This document shows positions 1 to 9,409 of a DNA stretch of 64,000 bases, in pieces; position 1 is the first letter of the stretch, and each line of letters opens with the position of its first letter. The notes beneath the pieces are model-generated. The model saw only the letters and a program-made list of their open reading frames with translations. It was not told the DNA's origin and made no database searches. A program made the position numbers and the translations under genes. The stretch comes from Talpa occidentalis (Eukaryota > Chordata > Mammalia > Eulipotyphla > Talpidae): positions 117,254,234 to 117,318,233 of the forward strand of contig NW_023605305.1 in the NCBI RefSeq assembly GCF_014898055.3. Direction: 5' to 3'.

Positions 1-780
1 GGAAAAGAAAAAACTAATTAAAAAAATATATATGATCACCTATGTTCCTCACACCACCACACACGGGAACCAACGGAGGTTCCAACGATGGGTGGGTGGG
101 TACGGAAGTGGTATGGTGTGTGTGAGTGTGTGTGTGTGTGTGTGTGTACATGTCTGTGTAAGGGGAGACTCTCACACAATTTTTAAAAAGTTGAAATGTC
201 ACCATATGTGACACCATGGATGTCCTGGGGGGGGAGCGAGTCAGAGGAAGAGACAAATGCCCTGTGGGTTCACTCACCTGGAAATCTAAAAGCGAACGAG
301 ACACAGAGCAGAGGGATGATACTACAAGAAATACATCAGTTGGGAAGGGCAGATACCAGATGGGCCAGTAATGTGCAGAATCTAGAGATGCCAAACTGAG
401 AGTCAGAGAAAGACCAACTTAAAAACTAATGGTAGAAGCCTGACTGCAGAGCTGAGCATCCAAGGGTGGGTGCAGGCGGGGGCCGGCCCCTGGGCTGTTG
501 TGGGGGTGTGGGTGATCGGTGGCAGGTGCACCCTGGTGGCCAGACCTGACACTTGACTGGGAGGCTCCTGGTGTCCCCACAGTTGAGAGAATAGATGATC
601 ACTAATGAAAGGCGGCTACCAGATGAAAGTGGGCGTGGGGTGTGGGTGGCGTCTGAAGTGAGGTAAGAGGATGAACCCTCACAGTTGCCTTCTGTGGTGT
701 GTGGGGTAACGAAGTGTGAATGAGCAGTTCACAGGCAAATCACTGTGTTGTACTCAAAAACCAAACTATTATTGCATATT
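1..780 (+). mobile_element. Old L1 3' end (remnant) in X1
   Basis: The stretch from the first bases through the segments near 196-330 resembles the end of L1 ORF2 and its 3'UTR: words like ATGTCACCATATGTGACACCATG and CACTCACCTGGAAATCTAAAAG match the usual L1 terminal region, with heavy divergence. The X2 copy (39780 onward) shows the preceding L1 text ATGATCCAGCAATTCCACTT, which supports the reading. No open frame of value remains. Confidence 0.6.
115..147. repeat. (TG)n microsatellite
   Basis: A TG dinucleotide run with one interruption. The X2 copy carries a longer pure run at 40037-40069 and the X3 copy a short one near 59129-59145, so this locus varies in length between paralogues. Confidence 0.9.
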
Positions 781-1234
781 AATTATTAGTATGAAAACCC
801 AAAATGTTAAAAATGGTATTAATATATTTAATGGAGAAATAAATTTTCATTCAAAATTCCAGGTCTGTGAATTATAGCTAGTATTTTTAAGAGTATACTA
901 TTTTAAGAGAAAATTTTGAAATTTATAAAAACTATCTATGTTTTAAAATAAATCATTATATTTTTACAACAGTAGTTTTGGAATCTATCTAAATTTTTAG
1001 AGACAAAATTTTCAAGATGACATGGCTCTTCTCCCTCTGAACATACTCTTTGAAAATTGACATATGTGGAAAATTACATAGGAATAAAAATATATTTTGC
1101 ATGTCATATTAATAACCACGTCTACACTGATGGTGACATCGGCTGCAAAAGAATATAAACACCTGTACTATCCATTCAAAGCAAACAACATCGCCATTGT
1201 GGATTTACATTGGGTACCAGGAAACCTTATATTG

Positions 1235-2161
1235 TCATATTCTGAAAACTTTCCTAAAAGCTTGATTGACGTCCTTGTTCCGCAGGCTGTAGATGAGGGG
1301 GTTGAGCATGGGTGATATGATGGTGTAGATCACAGAGACCACTTCGTCCTGCTTGGGAGAATGGTAGGACTTTGGCAGAAGGTACTTGAAGATGGCAGCC
1401 CCGTAGAAGAGCAACACCACAGTCATGTGAGAAGAGCAAGTAGCCAAGGTTTTCCGGAGCGCCTGGCCTGATCCCATGCCCAGAACAGTGGACAGTATGC
1501 TTCCATAGGAGCACAGAATGGCTGAGATGGGAGGGATGAAAAAAATCACAGCACTAAAATAAATCCCCTTTTCGTATTGGGAAGTGTCAGCACAGGCCAC
1601 TTTGAGGAGGGCTGGGATCTCACAGAAGAAATGATGGATTTCCCTGGAGGCGCAGTAAGGGAGTGTCAGAGTATAGACCACATGGATCAAGGAATTGAGC
1701 AGGGCACCCAGCCAGGTCACAAGCACCAGGAGCACACAGACCTTGGGGCGCATGAGGATGGGGTAGCGCAGAGGCTGGCAGATGGCCACGTAGCGGTCAT
1801 AAGCCATGACCGCCAGCAGAAGGTACTCTGAGCCAGCAAGTGTGGTGAAGAGGAACATCTGGAAGCTACACCCAATGAAGGAGATGCGGTGGTCCCCAGA
1901 CAGAAAGACCAGGGCCATTTTGGGGACAAACGTGCAGATGTAGAGGAGATCCATGAGGGACAGCTGGCTGAGCAGAAAGTACATGGGGGTGTGGAGAAGA
2001 GGGTCGGCCCAGATGAGGATGATTATTATGGTGTTGCCGTATAGGGCCACCAGGAAATCGAGCAGGGTGAGTGTGAAGAGGACCCAGGGCACTGGGGTGC
2101 TGTGGAACAGATCCAAGAGGACGAAATCACTGCCTGAGGTCTGGTTGCTCAGCCATGCCAT
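1235..2161 (-). CDS. Olfactory receptor, family 2 (OR2T-like), intact, unit X1
   Basis: This is a single-exon class II odorant receptor of 308 residues, a seven-helix G-protein-coupled receptor expected in the cilia of olfactory neurons and coupled to Golf. Visible marks are an N-glycosylation site (NQT, residues 6-8), GN at 42-43 in helix 1, LHTPMY at 56-61, the conserved C98, MAYDRYVAIC at 119-128 after helix 3, C180 in loop 2, CSYG at 217-220, KTLATCSSH in helix 6, and PMLNPLIYSLRNKDV in helix 7. The start was taken at MAWLSN because all five full-length paralogues (the Y1 pseudogene included) align there. The frame stays open 25 codons further upstream (to 2236), but that stretch is probably 5'UTR or intron. 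Length is normal and no defect is seen. Family 2 is inferred from motifs resembling the OR2T group ([18 protein letters not shown]); the exact orthologue is not known. Confidence 0.95.
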   Translation of the reverse strand: MAWLSNQTSGSDFVLLDLFHSTPVPWVLFTLTLLDFLVALYGNTIIIILIWADPLLHTPMYFLLSQLSLMDLLYICTFVPKMALVFLSGDHRISFIGCSFQMFLFTTLAGSEYLLLAVMAYDRYVAICQPLRYPILMRPKVCVLLVLVTWLGALLNSLIHVVYTLTLPYCASREIHHFFCEIPALLKVACADTSQYEKGIYFSAVIFFIPPISAILCSYGSILSTVLGMGSGQALRKTLATCSSHMTVVLLFYGAAIFKYLLPKSYHSPKQDEVVSVIYTIISPMLNPLIYSLRNKDVNQAFRKVFRI

Positions 2162-2220
2162 GCTCGTGTTTTGTATTTGCAACCTTGGAGAGTTTTTCAC
2201 AAGCATAATGTTCATTGTCC

Positions 2221-2222
2221 CT
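2221..2222 (-). promoter_or_regulatory. Candidate 3' splice site before OR (X1)
   Basis: On the minus strand the run TTTATTTGGAAAATCTTGTAG ends in AG about 60 bases before the ATG. It aligns with TTTATTTGGTAAATTTTATTATAG at the same place in the plus-strand units. OR genes commonly have non-coding upstream exons spliced just before the coding exon. This is inference from conservation; no transcript was seen. Confidence 0.35.
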
Positions 2223-2351
2223 ACAAGATTTTCCAAATAAAGTCATGTGCCACTTTGAACATTGCAAGTCTATTTTACTCCCTGTGCTTCACCCTTCAGC
2301 TTTATTAGTTAAGAAACATATTTACCTTTCACTGGACTTTACTAAGGTATC

Positions 2352-2559
2352 TTAAGTTACCATCTAGGATCTTGCCACACTGAGAAAAGGCAATATTGGC
2401 TAGCTTTAAAATGTTATTTTGAAACATTTTTGTCATTAAAGTTTTTTTGAAATTGTATCCCTCAAGTAATTGTTATTAAGTTATGCTTTAAGCAGCATAC
2501 ATACATAAAGTGCATTAATTAATGAACACTTGCATTAATATTATGCACATCAATAATGT
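2352..2559. repeat. Arm 1 of a 208-bp inverted repeat (source copy)
   Basis: The reverse complement of this segment reappears at 3101-3308 with few mismatches. X3 holds only this arm (about 61758-61955), so this is the ancestral location and the second arm is a later addition specific to X1. Confidence 0.85.
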
Positions 2560-2809
2560 GGAGTATCAGTAGTTCAGGGGTATATGTGCTGTGTGGACAG
2601 AGCTGCAGGGTCTGGGTCAAGGCAGCCTTTAGTTCTTTTCCACAATGACTTCCAGTCAATTCCAGAAATCTCACCTGTTGCCCAATGGAAATACCTTTCT
2701 TCTCTAAGGAGCTGTTTATAAACATGTCATTAAGGAGGTGCTGTTTGTGAGCTTCGTGTGCATATTTGTGTTTCAATACCCATCAAATAAGTGCGCTCAC
2801 TGCAGGAGA

Positions 2810-3030
2810 ACTGTGGGGTCTCTTAGCTTGGGGAGCTCCTGTTTCACATGGCCACAGTGACTCTGGACAGGACGAGGGTCCAGTGGGCAGCAGGTGGCAT
2901 AAAGACCTGCCTGGCAGGAGCAGACTGCGTGGGAAACGCGCTTCTGCATGGGAAGCCAAGTGGACTCACTGCCCTCCAGGTGGGGGCACAGCAGCAACCT
3001 CAGGGCTCGAAAATCCCCAGGGATTTCCTT
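2810..3030 (-). promoter_or_regulatory. Conserved block upstream of OR (X1)
   Basis: A block richer in G and C than its flanks, 650-870 bases before the OR start. The same block precedes the other full-length receptors: Y1 26735-26945, Y2 34855-35070, Y3 52750-52945 and X3 62200-62420. Recurring words on the receptor strand are AGTGAGTCCACTT, CAGTCTGCTCCTGCCAGGCA and AGAGTCACTGTG. It may be a 5' non-coding exon, a promoter element or simply shared duplicon sequence. Apparent reading frames across it are not conserved between X and Y. Confidence 0.4.
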
Positions 3031-3080
3031 CTGTCTTCTTGTCTTTGTTCTGTTGCAAAGTGAACTTAAGGTCTTTTGTG

Positions 3081-3320
3081 AATTGATGGAGGGAGTATGC
3101 ACATTATTGATGTACATAATATTAATGCAAGTATTCATTAATTAATGCACTTTATGTATGTATGCTGCTTAAAGCATAACTTAATAACAATTACTTGAGG
3201 GATACAATTTCAAAAAAACTTTAATGACAAAAATGTTTCAAAATAACATTTTAAAGCTAGCCAATATTGCCTTTTCTCAGTGTGACAAGATCCTAGATGG
3301 TAACTTAATTGATGGAGGGA
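3081..3320. repeat. Inverted templated insertion with 14-bp target duplication
   Basis: Bases 3101-3308 are the reverse complement of 2352-2559. The insertion is bordered by AATTGATGGAGGGA at 3081-3094 and again at 3307-3320. X3 has a single uninterrupted target (near 62470-62490: GAAGTGATGCAGGGAGTAGG). No poly-A tail is seen. The arms could pair into a large hairpin with a loop of about 540 bases. Confidence 0.85.
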
Positions 3321-4803
3321 CTCTCGCTTCATGACATTACTTCGAGCATCAGTTTTGTGTTGAATGTGAAGAGCTGGCACTTGTGTTTTGACTTGCAGCA
3401 CTTTCTCTTGGGGAGGATGTATAATAAAGAAATTTCATAGACTTTTTTAAGTGGTCATGAGACTTAAATTACAAACGTGTTCAATAAATGTCATTGGGTA
3501 AGTGCGCAGTTACGGCAGCTGGGGTAGACACAGTTTTTTCAGTACCAGCAGAAGTCCCTGTGAGGTGGCTCGGCACTGAGTTCCCAGCTGTCTGCCCCGG
3601 TGACAGGAGTGCTGTCCTGTCCTCACCTCAGCTGCCCCTGTCCTCACCACCTCGTGCCACAGAGGGATGACACGGGCGTTTGTAGAACTTGTGGAATGGA
3701 GGGTTGGTCATACGGGGAAATCTAGACGCAAACTTTCCAATCCCTACGCTGAATTTGGTGCTGAACATCGTCATACATATAAAAGCATGTTAAGTCTGAA
3801 AACATTGACTTTCAAAACATCAAATATGCCAAAAAAGTATGGGAGCGCTAGTTTCTTCCACTACCCTCCCTATATAAAACTCCCCTGGTTAGATCGACCC
3901 TTAAACTCTAGCAAACATAACAGAGTGGCGTTATATGCTAAAAGGAGAATCTCCCCGTCTAATCATTTGATTTACAAAAGTCCTCAGGTTGGGGAGGACA
4001 TAAAATTCACTTATTTCCCAGCTTCCAGAGAGCCAATGAAAGAAATAGTGTGGTACAGTAAATAGTTACTTTTTCATTGAAATACATTTTTTTCCTAGGT
4101 AATTTGACATTCTACTCTCTGAATACCTTTGATGGTTTCCAAAATTGCCTAATAGATATTTTCCTAAATATTTACTAGTTAACATATATGAATGGCCTCA
4201 ATCCAAAATAGTCCAATGTAATTTGATAAGCAGATGTTTGTATTTGGAGATTTACTTAATTCATGGTCCTACGAGACTCCCAGAAGACATGAAATCGAGC
4301 ATATATCTTACATATGTATGTAATATATGTATTTAATATATATAAAACTACCCAAAATATGATGGTGAGAAAAAAAATGAATTGGAAGTCAATTTTCTTC
4401 AATTTTAACCTAAAACATCTCTCTTTTACCTCATTGACATGAATTAGAAGGAAATCAACCAACAGCGTGTGTTGAGAGTAGATCCTGGGTAAATGTCTTA
4501 TGATTTTACTTAAGTCACTGCTCATGTCTCTTAAAAATGCATTTATTATATATTTTCAACAATCCTCCTGCCTTCAGCCCTCGAATAGTCCTTCAGGAAG
4601 GGCATTGACACTGTAGAGATGTTGAACACCGAACATCTTTCTTCCATAAAACTAACCGCTGACCCCAACCCCAAATTAGGAAGTGGCACCTCATTGAGAA
4701 TTTCATGAAACGAGACCTTCAATCCTGACATGATGTATTGCCTTGTTATGCAATGTTAGCGCACATGCCAGTTCCAGTCCAACTAAACAGCTTATCTGAG
4801 TCA

Positions 4804-4828
4804 ACACACACACACACACACACACACA
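4804..4828. repeat. (CA)n microsatellite
   Basis: An uninterrupted CA run of about 12 units in AT-rich intergenic sequence. Confidence 0.95.
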
Positions 4829-5049
4829 TCTAATTATTTTCAGTATTTAAATGTATTAATATTGTATGATGTATATCTTAAATAGAGGGGATTTTTGAGA
4901 TTGTCTATTATATCTACAAGGTCAGAGCATTATATATTAGGCTTAAGAAATTGTAACACACTTAAGAAATTTTAGGTTAAGAAATTATAACACACTTTGA
5001 CATGTATCCCGAAAACAACACTCTGACTTACTTGTAAGAACAGAATCAG

Positions 5050-5340
5050 TGCTGCTTCTAGAGTGTTATCAATACATTGCTTAGTTCTTCCAGTCTCAGA
5101 AGCTCTCAGTCCGCCTGAACAAAGAGGTTAAATACCTTGACGCCATTGCCTCCATAATCCAAGACCAATTTACTGTTCCACTGGCAGCCCTCAGAGGGAC
5201 TGTCCCCAACTGCACCCAGTCCCTGGGGCAAAGTGTGCAGCAATTACCTCCCCATCCTCCATGACCCAGAAGAAATGGTTACAGCTATCTCACAAGGACA
5301 TGCAGCCTCCACCTCAGGGATACTGCTTGTCAAGTGGTCC
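5050..5340 (+). other. Diverged copy of far-upstream block (X1), unidentified
   Basis: The plus strand aligns with the minus strand of the Y units at 18912-19190, 32922-33152 and 50434-50703. Shared conceptual words are KYL.A.AS, CTQSL and PILHDP. Relative to the receptor the block is antisense and upstream in both unit types, which is good evidence that X and Y units share ancestry. The frame here is broken by stops and shifts, so it is not a gene. Whether it descends from a processed pseudogene is unknown; I do not recognise the protein. Confidence 0.5.
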
Positions 5341-7050
5341 GCCTTCAAATATTTGAGTGAAGACTGATTTTTTTCCCCGCTGCTACTATTTTTATTTTTC
5401 CATTTCATTCCTTGACCATCCATGTTTTACATAATTATAAACAGAATACAGACAATTTCATGCTTTTCAGTAGCATCATGAGAATGTGCCATATTTACAT
5501 AATCAAAGCTTGGAACTATGTTGTATATATTGTTTTTAAGAGGCAGGTAGTCCTTCAAGGGTTACCATGAAAGAGTGGTTCCCCAAGACCTTTATCCCCT
5601 GGTTTTCATTTCCTGTAGTCAAGTTGTCAGGTTGGGGGCTACCTCCTCCACTGTACTAATTAACATTTGTACAATTGCTGTTTGTCTTGGTTGTTCATCT
5701 TAGAGATCTGTACTGATTTTTCTCCTGTGGAAGGTTCTGGAGCTATTTTGCAGCCCTGACCCATCTTTCACAACTTCTTCTTCCCCATTCCTTCCAAATA
5801 ATTGTATCCCAAGTAAGGTTAGATGAAGAGACATGAGTAGAGTATTATGACAAAGTAAAAAGTATTCACAGCTGATTCAAGAAGTAAGCCAAGATGCTTC
5901 TCTTCACTTGGGACTTTTCATTTTCCTTCCCACACATCTTCATTTTCCTGAAGACCTCTGTCTCCTCGAATGTGGTGGGATTGTGTGCAGGTCTGTTGCA
6001 TGAGTCTCCACGTGCAATTCCTTTATTTCTCTTCTCAGGGTACACCTTCATCTCTCTTTTGCATTGAACTTTTTGTTTTTACTATGTTCCTTTGCACCCC
6101 CCTTTTTCTAGTCTCCCCTTTGCTTTAGTGCAGTATATCCTTCAACAAGGTCTTGACAGAATGTGATTCGAATGTATGTTTTCAGGCCATGCATGACTAC
6201 AAATTCCTTCCTTCTCTCTCAAACCTTGAGGGATAGTTGAGCTGGGTACAGAAACTTAGCCAGAAAATCTTCTCTCAAAAGAGCACCTCTGTCTTGGGGA
6301 CTGGAGGGAGTTTCTGGGGCTGGATAAAAGCTCAGGTCTGTGTCCTGGGTGAAAGGGTGTGTCTGAATGAATATTAATTTTATATGTACATTAATTGTAT
6401 TCAATTATTTGAAAATAATTTTATTTTTAACTCCCACATGGAGAAGTCTTGGGTGTGGTCATCTCAGTCTTTAGAAGATAAAAATTACTGTGTAACGTCC
6501 AAATTAGTTTTTTCTTTAAACTGTAGGAGAATTTGGTTGTCAAGTCAAACTCAAGCCCTATATCTGGGCAAATAAGCAGCATCAGAGCAGCCATCCACTT
6601 GTGTCAGGCGAAGCTTCTGGAGCAGTAAAGTGGGAATATTCTGTTGGAGCTGCCCACTATTGCTAAGCCCTGTGCTTCAGGGCAACTGGTTCCCCCAACC
6701 CCTCCCCCCCATCCCCTTTTACAAATCCTTAACACAGCCAGGGGGAAGTCATTTCCAAACAGAAACCCATTCTGGTCTTCCTCAGTCCCCTCACAATTGT
6801 GATAAATGAGTGGGAAAGAATTTGGAATAGTGTTGTAAGTAGCCTGCATTACATTTGGAGGGATATAGTGTTATTTAAAGACTTATTTAAATAGTTTTGC
6901 ATGATTTAGTTTGCTAAATCCATTAAGTAGTTTGCTACTTAATGGATTTAAATTAAAAGTTCTAAGAATCAATTATTAAATATTTTTAGATTTATGACTT
7001 ATATAAGTGAAGAGATAAAAGGTGAAATCATATATCACAACACTTAAATC
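5341..7050. other. Intergenic, nothing recognised
   Basis: AT-rich single-copy-looking sequence between unit X1 and the first L1 remnants. Short frames (for example 6604-6849 on the minus strand) show no family features. Pieces near 6220-6370 faintly resemble old L1 sequence, but not enough to call. Confidence 0.5.
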
Positions 7051-7059
7051 ATTATGAAG

Positions 7060-8010
7060 TAAATGTTAACCACACTTAATGGAGAATTGAACAGGGACAC
7101 AATAATAGCAGGGGAATTTAATACCCCGACTTAGATGGACTTGCAGGAAGATTAGCAGTAAGGTTAACAGACATAAATGGTGTGTTGGAGTTGGAGGATC
7201 TAAAGGACATATACAGAACATTCTACACAATATCTGTCCAATGCACCTTATTTTCGAGTGCACATGTGACATTGTTCACAATATAAAATGCTTTATTTAG
7301 TCCAGAAAGCAAATGTCAAGAAATCTAAGGAGATTAAAATAAAATTTGGCCACTTTGCAACAAAGCAATAGGAAATTAGAAGTCAATTAAGAGAGAAAAC
7401 CTTGAAATTCACACATTTTTCCATCCACTTATCTGTCATTGTACCCTTAGGTTGGTTCCATAACTTGGCTTTTGTGGATAATGCTGGTATTAACAGAGGA
7501 CTGTGTCAATTCTGAATTAGTGTGTTCATTTGCTTTAGGTAAATACCTAATAATGGTATTGCTGGATGATGTTAATTTTTTTTTTTTAAAGATTTATTTA
7601 TTTATTCATACAAGCACTGGGTACAGTCAGAAGCGCAGGAGGGTGAGAGAATTCACCAGAGCCAGAGCGGAGAGCAGAACAGGCAGAGTGACGAAGTACA
7701 CTGCTGAAGGGGGCAGCGGGCGGCAGGAGAGGTCTGCACACCATGTGGGACCCTTGCCCGGCGGCCGGGGATCGAACCGGCGCTGCTGAGGCCGCGCGCA
7801 GCTTCGCAGCCCAGCACTCAACCGCTGCGCCACCAGGGGAGGCCCTGGATGATGTTAATTTTTCAGTGGTATCTCCACACCATCTTCCTTGTGGCCGTAC
7901 CCAATTACATTCCCAGCAATAGCAATGAGTGTTCCTTCTCCACATCCTCACTGACACTTGGTGTTTCCACTCTTTTTGATATAGGCCATTATCAGAGGAG
8001 TGACATGGTA
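7060..8010. mobile_element. Old L1 fragments, two orientations
   Basis: Bases 7060-7400 read on the plus strand like the endonuclease/linker part of an old L1 ORF2 (a conceptual word like LKDIYRTFYTISVQC). From about 7400 to 8010 the minus strand carries an old L1 3' region with the usual GGTATTTACC and GGAATTGCTGG-type text. Both are decayed. A SINE has inserted into the second piece. Confidence 0.55.
7581..7844 (-). mobile_element. tRNA-derived SINE (Rhin-1-like), minus strand
   Basis: This is a full-length copy: tail TTTTTAAAGATTTATTTATT at the left, unique body (GGTCTGCACACCATGTGGG), and tRNA-like head with B-box-like CGGGGATCGAACCGGC (complement) and the GGCCTCCCCTGGTGGCGCAG start at the right. 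It is bordered by the 19-bp target duplication CTGGATGATGTTAATTTTT at 7562-7580 and 7845-7863. The perfect duplication and preserved CpGs suggest a fairly young insertion. Confidence 0.9.
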
Positions 8011-8019
8011 ATTCTTCTT

Positions 8020-9405
8020 TTTTTTAATTAATTACATTTGTTCCCTTACATCACTGTAGTCTCCAAAGTTCCCACATCACCATATCACGTGTGACCCATC
8101 ACCATATTCACTCGTGTTCATCTCTTTCCTGTTTTGCCCCCCTCCACCTACACCCTCCTTAACTGCATGTTTCAGTTCCATGGTCAGCTTGCTAGTTTTG
8201 ACTTTTTCTTGCCCTTTTGTTTGGTTTCCCTATATGCCACTTATAAGTAAGACCATCGGTATTTATTTTTTTCCTTCTGACTAATTTCGGCTAGCATGAT
8301 CCTTTCCTGCTTCATCTATGTTGCTGAAAATGGCATGAGTTTGTCTTTTTTGATTGCTGAGTAACATTCTATTGTGTAAATATACCACAACTTTTTGATC
8401 TATTCATGTATTTTGGGGCATTTGGATTGTTTCCATATCTTGGTGTTGTATATAGTGCTGCAATAAACACAGGAGTGCAGGTTTCCTTTTGAATTAGTGT
8501 TTTTTATGTCCTTTGGGTAGAGTCCTAGGAGAAGAATCACTGGATCATATGGTAGATCAATTTTGTAGTATTCTGAGGAGCCTCCACCCAGTTTCCAAGT
8601 GACTGTACCAGTTTACATTCCCACCAGCTATGTAAGAGGGTTGCTTTATATCCACGTCCTCTCAGCATTTTTTGTTTCCATTTTTTTTTCATGTGGGGCA
8701 TTCTCACTGGTGTGAGTGGTGTCTCATTGTAGTTTTGATTTGCATTTCCCTGATAACTAGTGTTGTTGGAAATTCTTTGATATGTCTGTTAACCATTTGC
8801 CTTTCTTCTTTGGAGAAGTGTCTTTTTGGTTCTTTTGCCCATTTTTTGACTAGGTTGTTTGCTTTGGTTTTGTTGTGTAAGTTTTTTATGGATCTTTGAT
8901 ATCAGTCCCTTATCTGTAGTATGAAGTGCAAATATTTTCTCTCTTTCAGTAGGATGTGTCTTTGATTTGATTATTGTCTATTTTTCTATACAGAAGCTTT
9001 TTAGTTTGTAGTCCCAGCTGTTTATCTTCTGCTTTGTTTTCCTTGTTTCTGAAGAAGACTCCTCAAAGGTGTTCCTGAGTTCTGTGTCATGGAGTGTTTG
9101 CCTATGTTTTCTTCTATATATTTTATGTTGTCAGGTCTTATATTCAAGTCTTTTATCCACATTGAGTTGATTTTTGTATATGGTGTGAAATAGTAGGTTA
9201 GTTTCTTTCTTTTTTTTTTTTTTACTGCATGTTGCAGTCCGGTTTTCCCAACACCATTCATTGAAGAGGCCTTCCTTGCTCAGTTTATATTCTTTGCTCC
9301 TTTGTGACTGATTACTTGACCATATATGTGTGGTTTTATTTCTGGGCTTTCAATTCAATTCCATTGGTCTGTGAATCTTTTTTTGATCAAATACCATGCT
9401 GTTTT
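8020..9405 (-). mobile_element. Old L1, 3' half (host of the L1 nest)
   Basis: Minus-strand L1 3'UTR (8020-8270) and ORF2 C-terminal and RT-proximal regions, recognisable from words such as ATTCTATTGTGTAAATATACC and AATAAACACAGGAGTGCAGG on the plus strand. It stops at AATACCATGCTG. The next part of the same L1 alignment appears to resume near 17640, on the far side of the nest, so the younger L1s inserted into this element. No long frame survives. Confidence 0.7.
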
Positions 9406-9409
9406 TTTC

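Larger units (their letters stand above)
1..5400 (-). repeat. Duplicon unit X1 (OR on minus strand)
   Basis: This segment matches 58.6-64.0 kb (X3) almost throughout and 39.75-41.24 kb (X2) in its first 1.3 kb. Order on the minus strand: far-upstream block homologous to the Y units (about 5050-5330), near-upstream block (2810-3030), OR, 3' flank, and an old L1 3' end. The window opens inside the unit. Its upstream blocks also match the Y units on the opposite strand, so X and Y are inverted copies of one ancestral unit. Confidence 0.85.

Noticed and set aside
14..394. A 126-codon minus-strand frame repeated at 39962-40315
   Set aside because: Antisense of an old L1 3' end and a TG microsatellite.
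1594..1831. Plus-strand frames antisense to the receptors (also 35594-36154 and 54063-54317 minus)
   Set aside because: Shadows of the OR coding strand, seen in each copy because the receptors are similar.
2766..3086. A 106-codon plus-strand frame conserved with 62156-62476
   Set aside because: X1 and X3 are recent duplicates, so identity is expected. The Y copies of the block do not keep this frame.
3667..4065. A 132-codon frame on the plus strand
   Set aside because: The X3 counterpart (63115-63520) is interrupted by shifts and stops despite high nucleotide identity, so the frame is not maintained.
7581..7844. Possible tRNA gene in the SINE head
   Set aside because: The B-box-like part is there, but the cloverleaf is incomplete and the unit is clearly a retroposed SINE with a target duplication.
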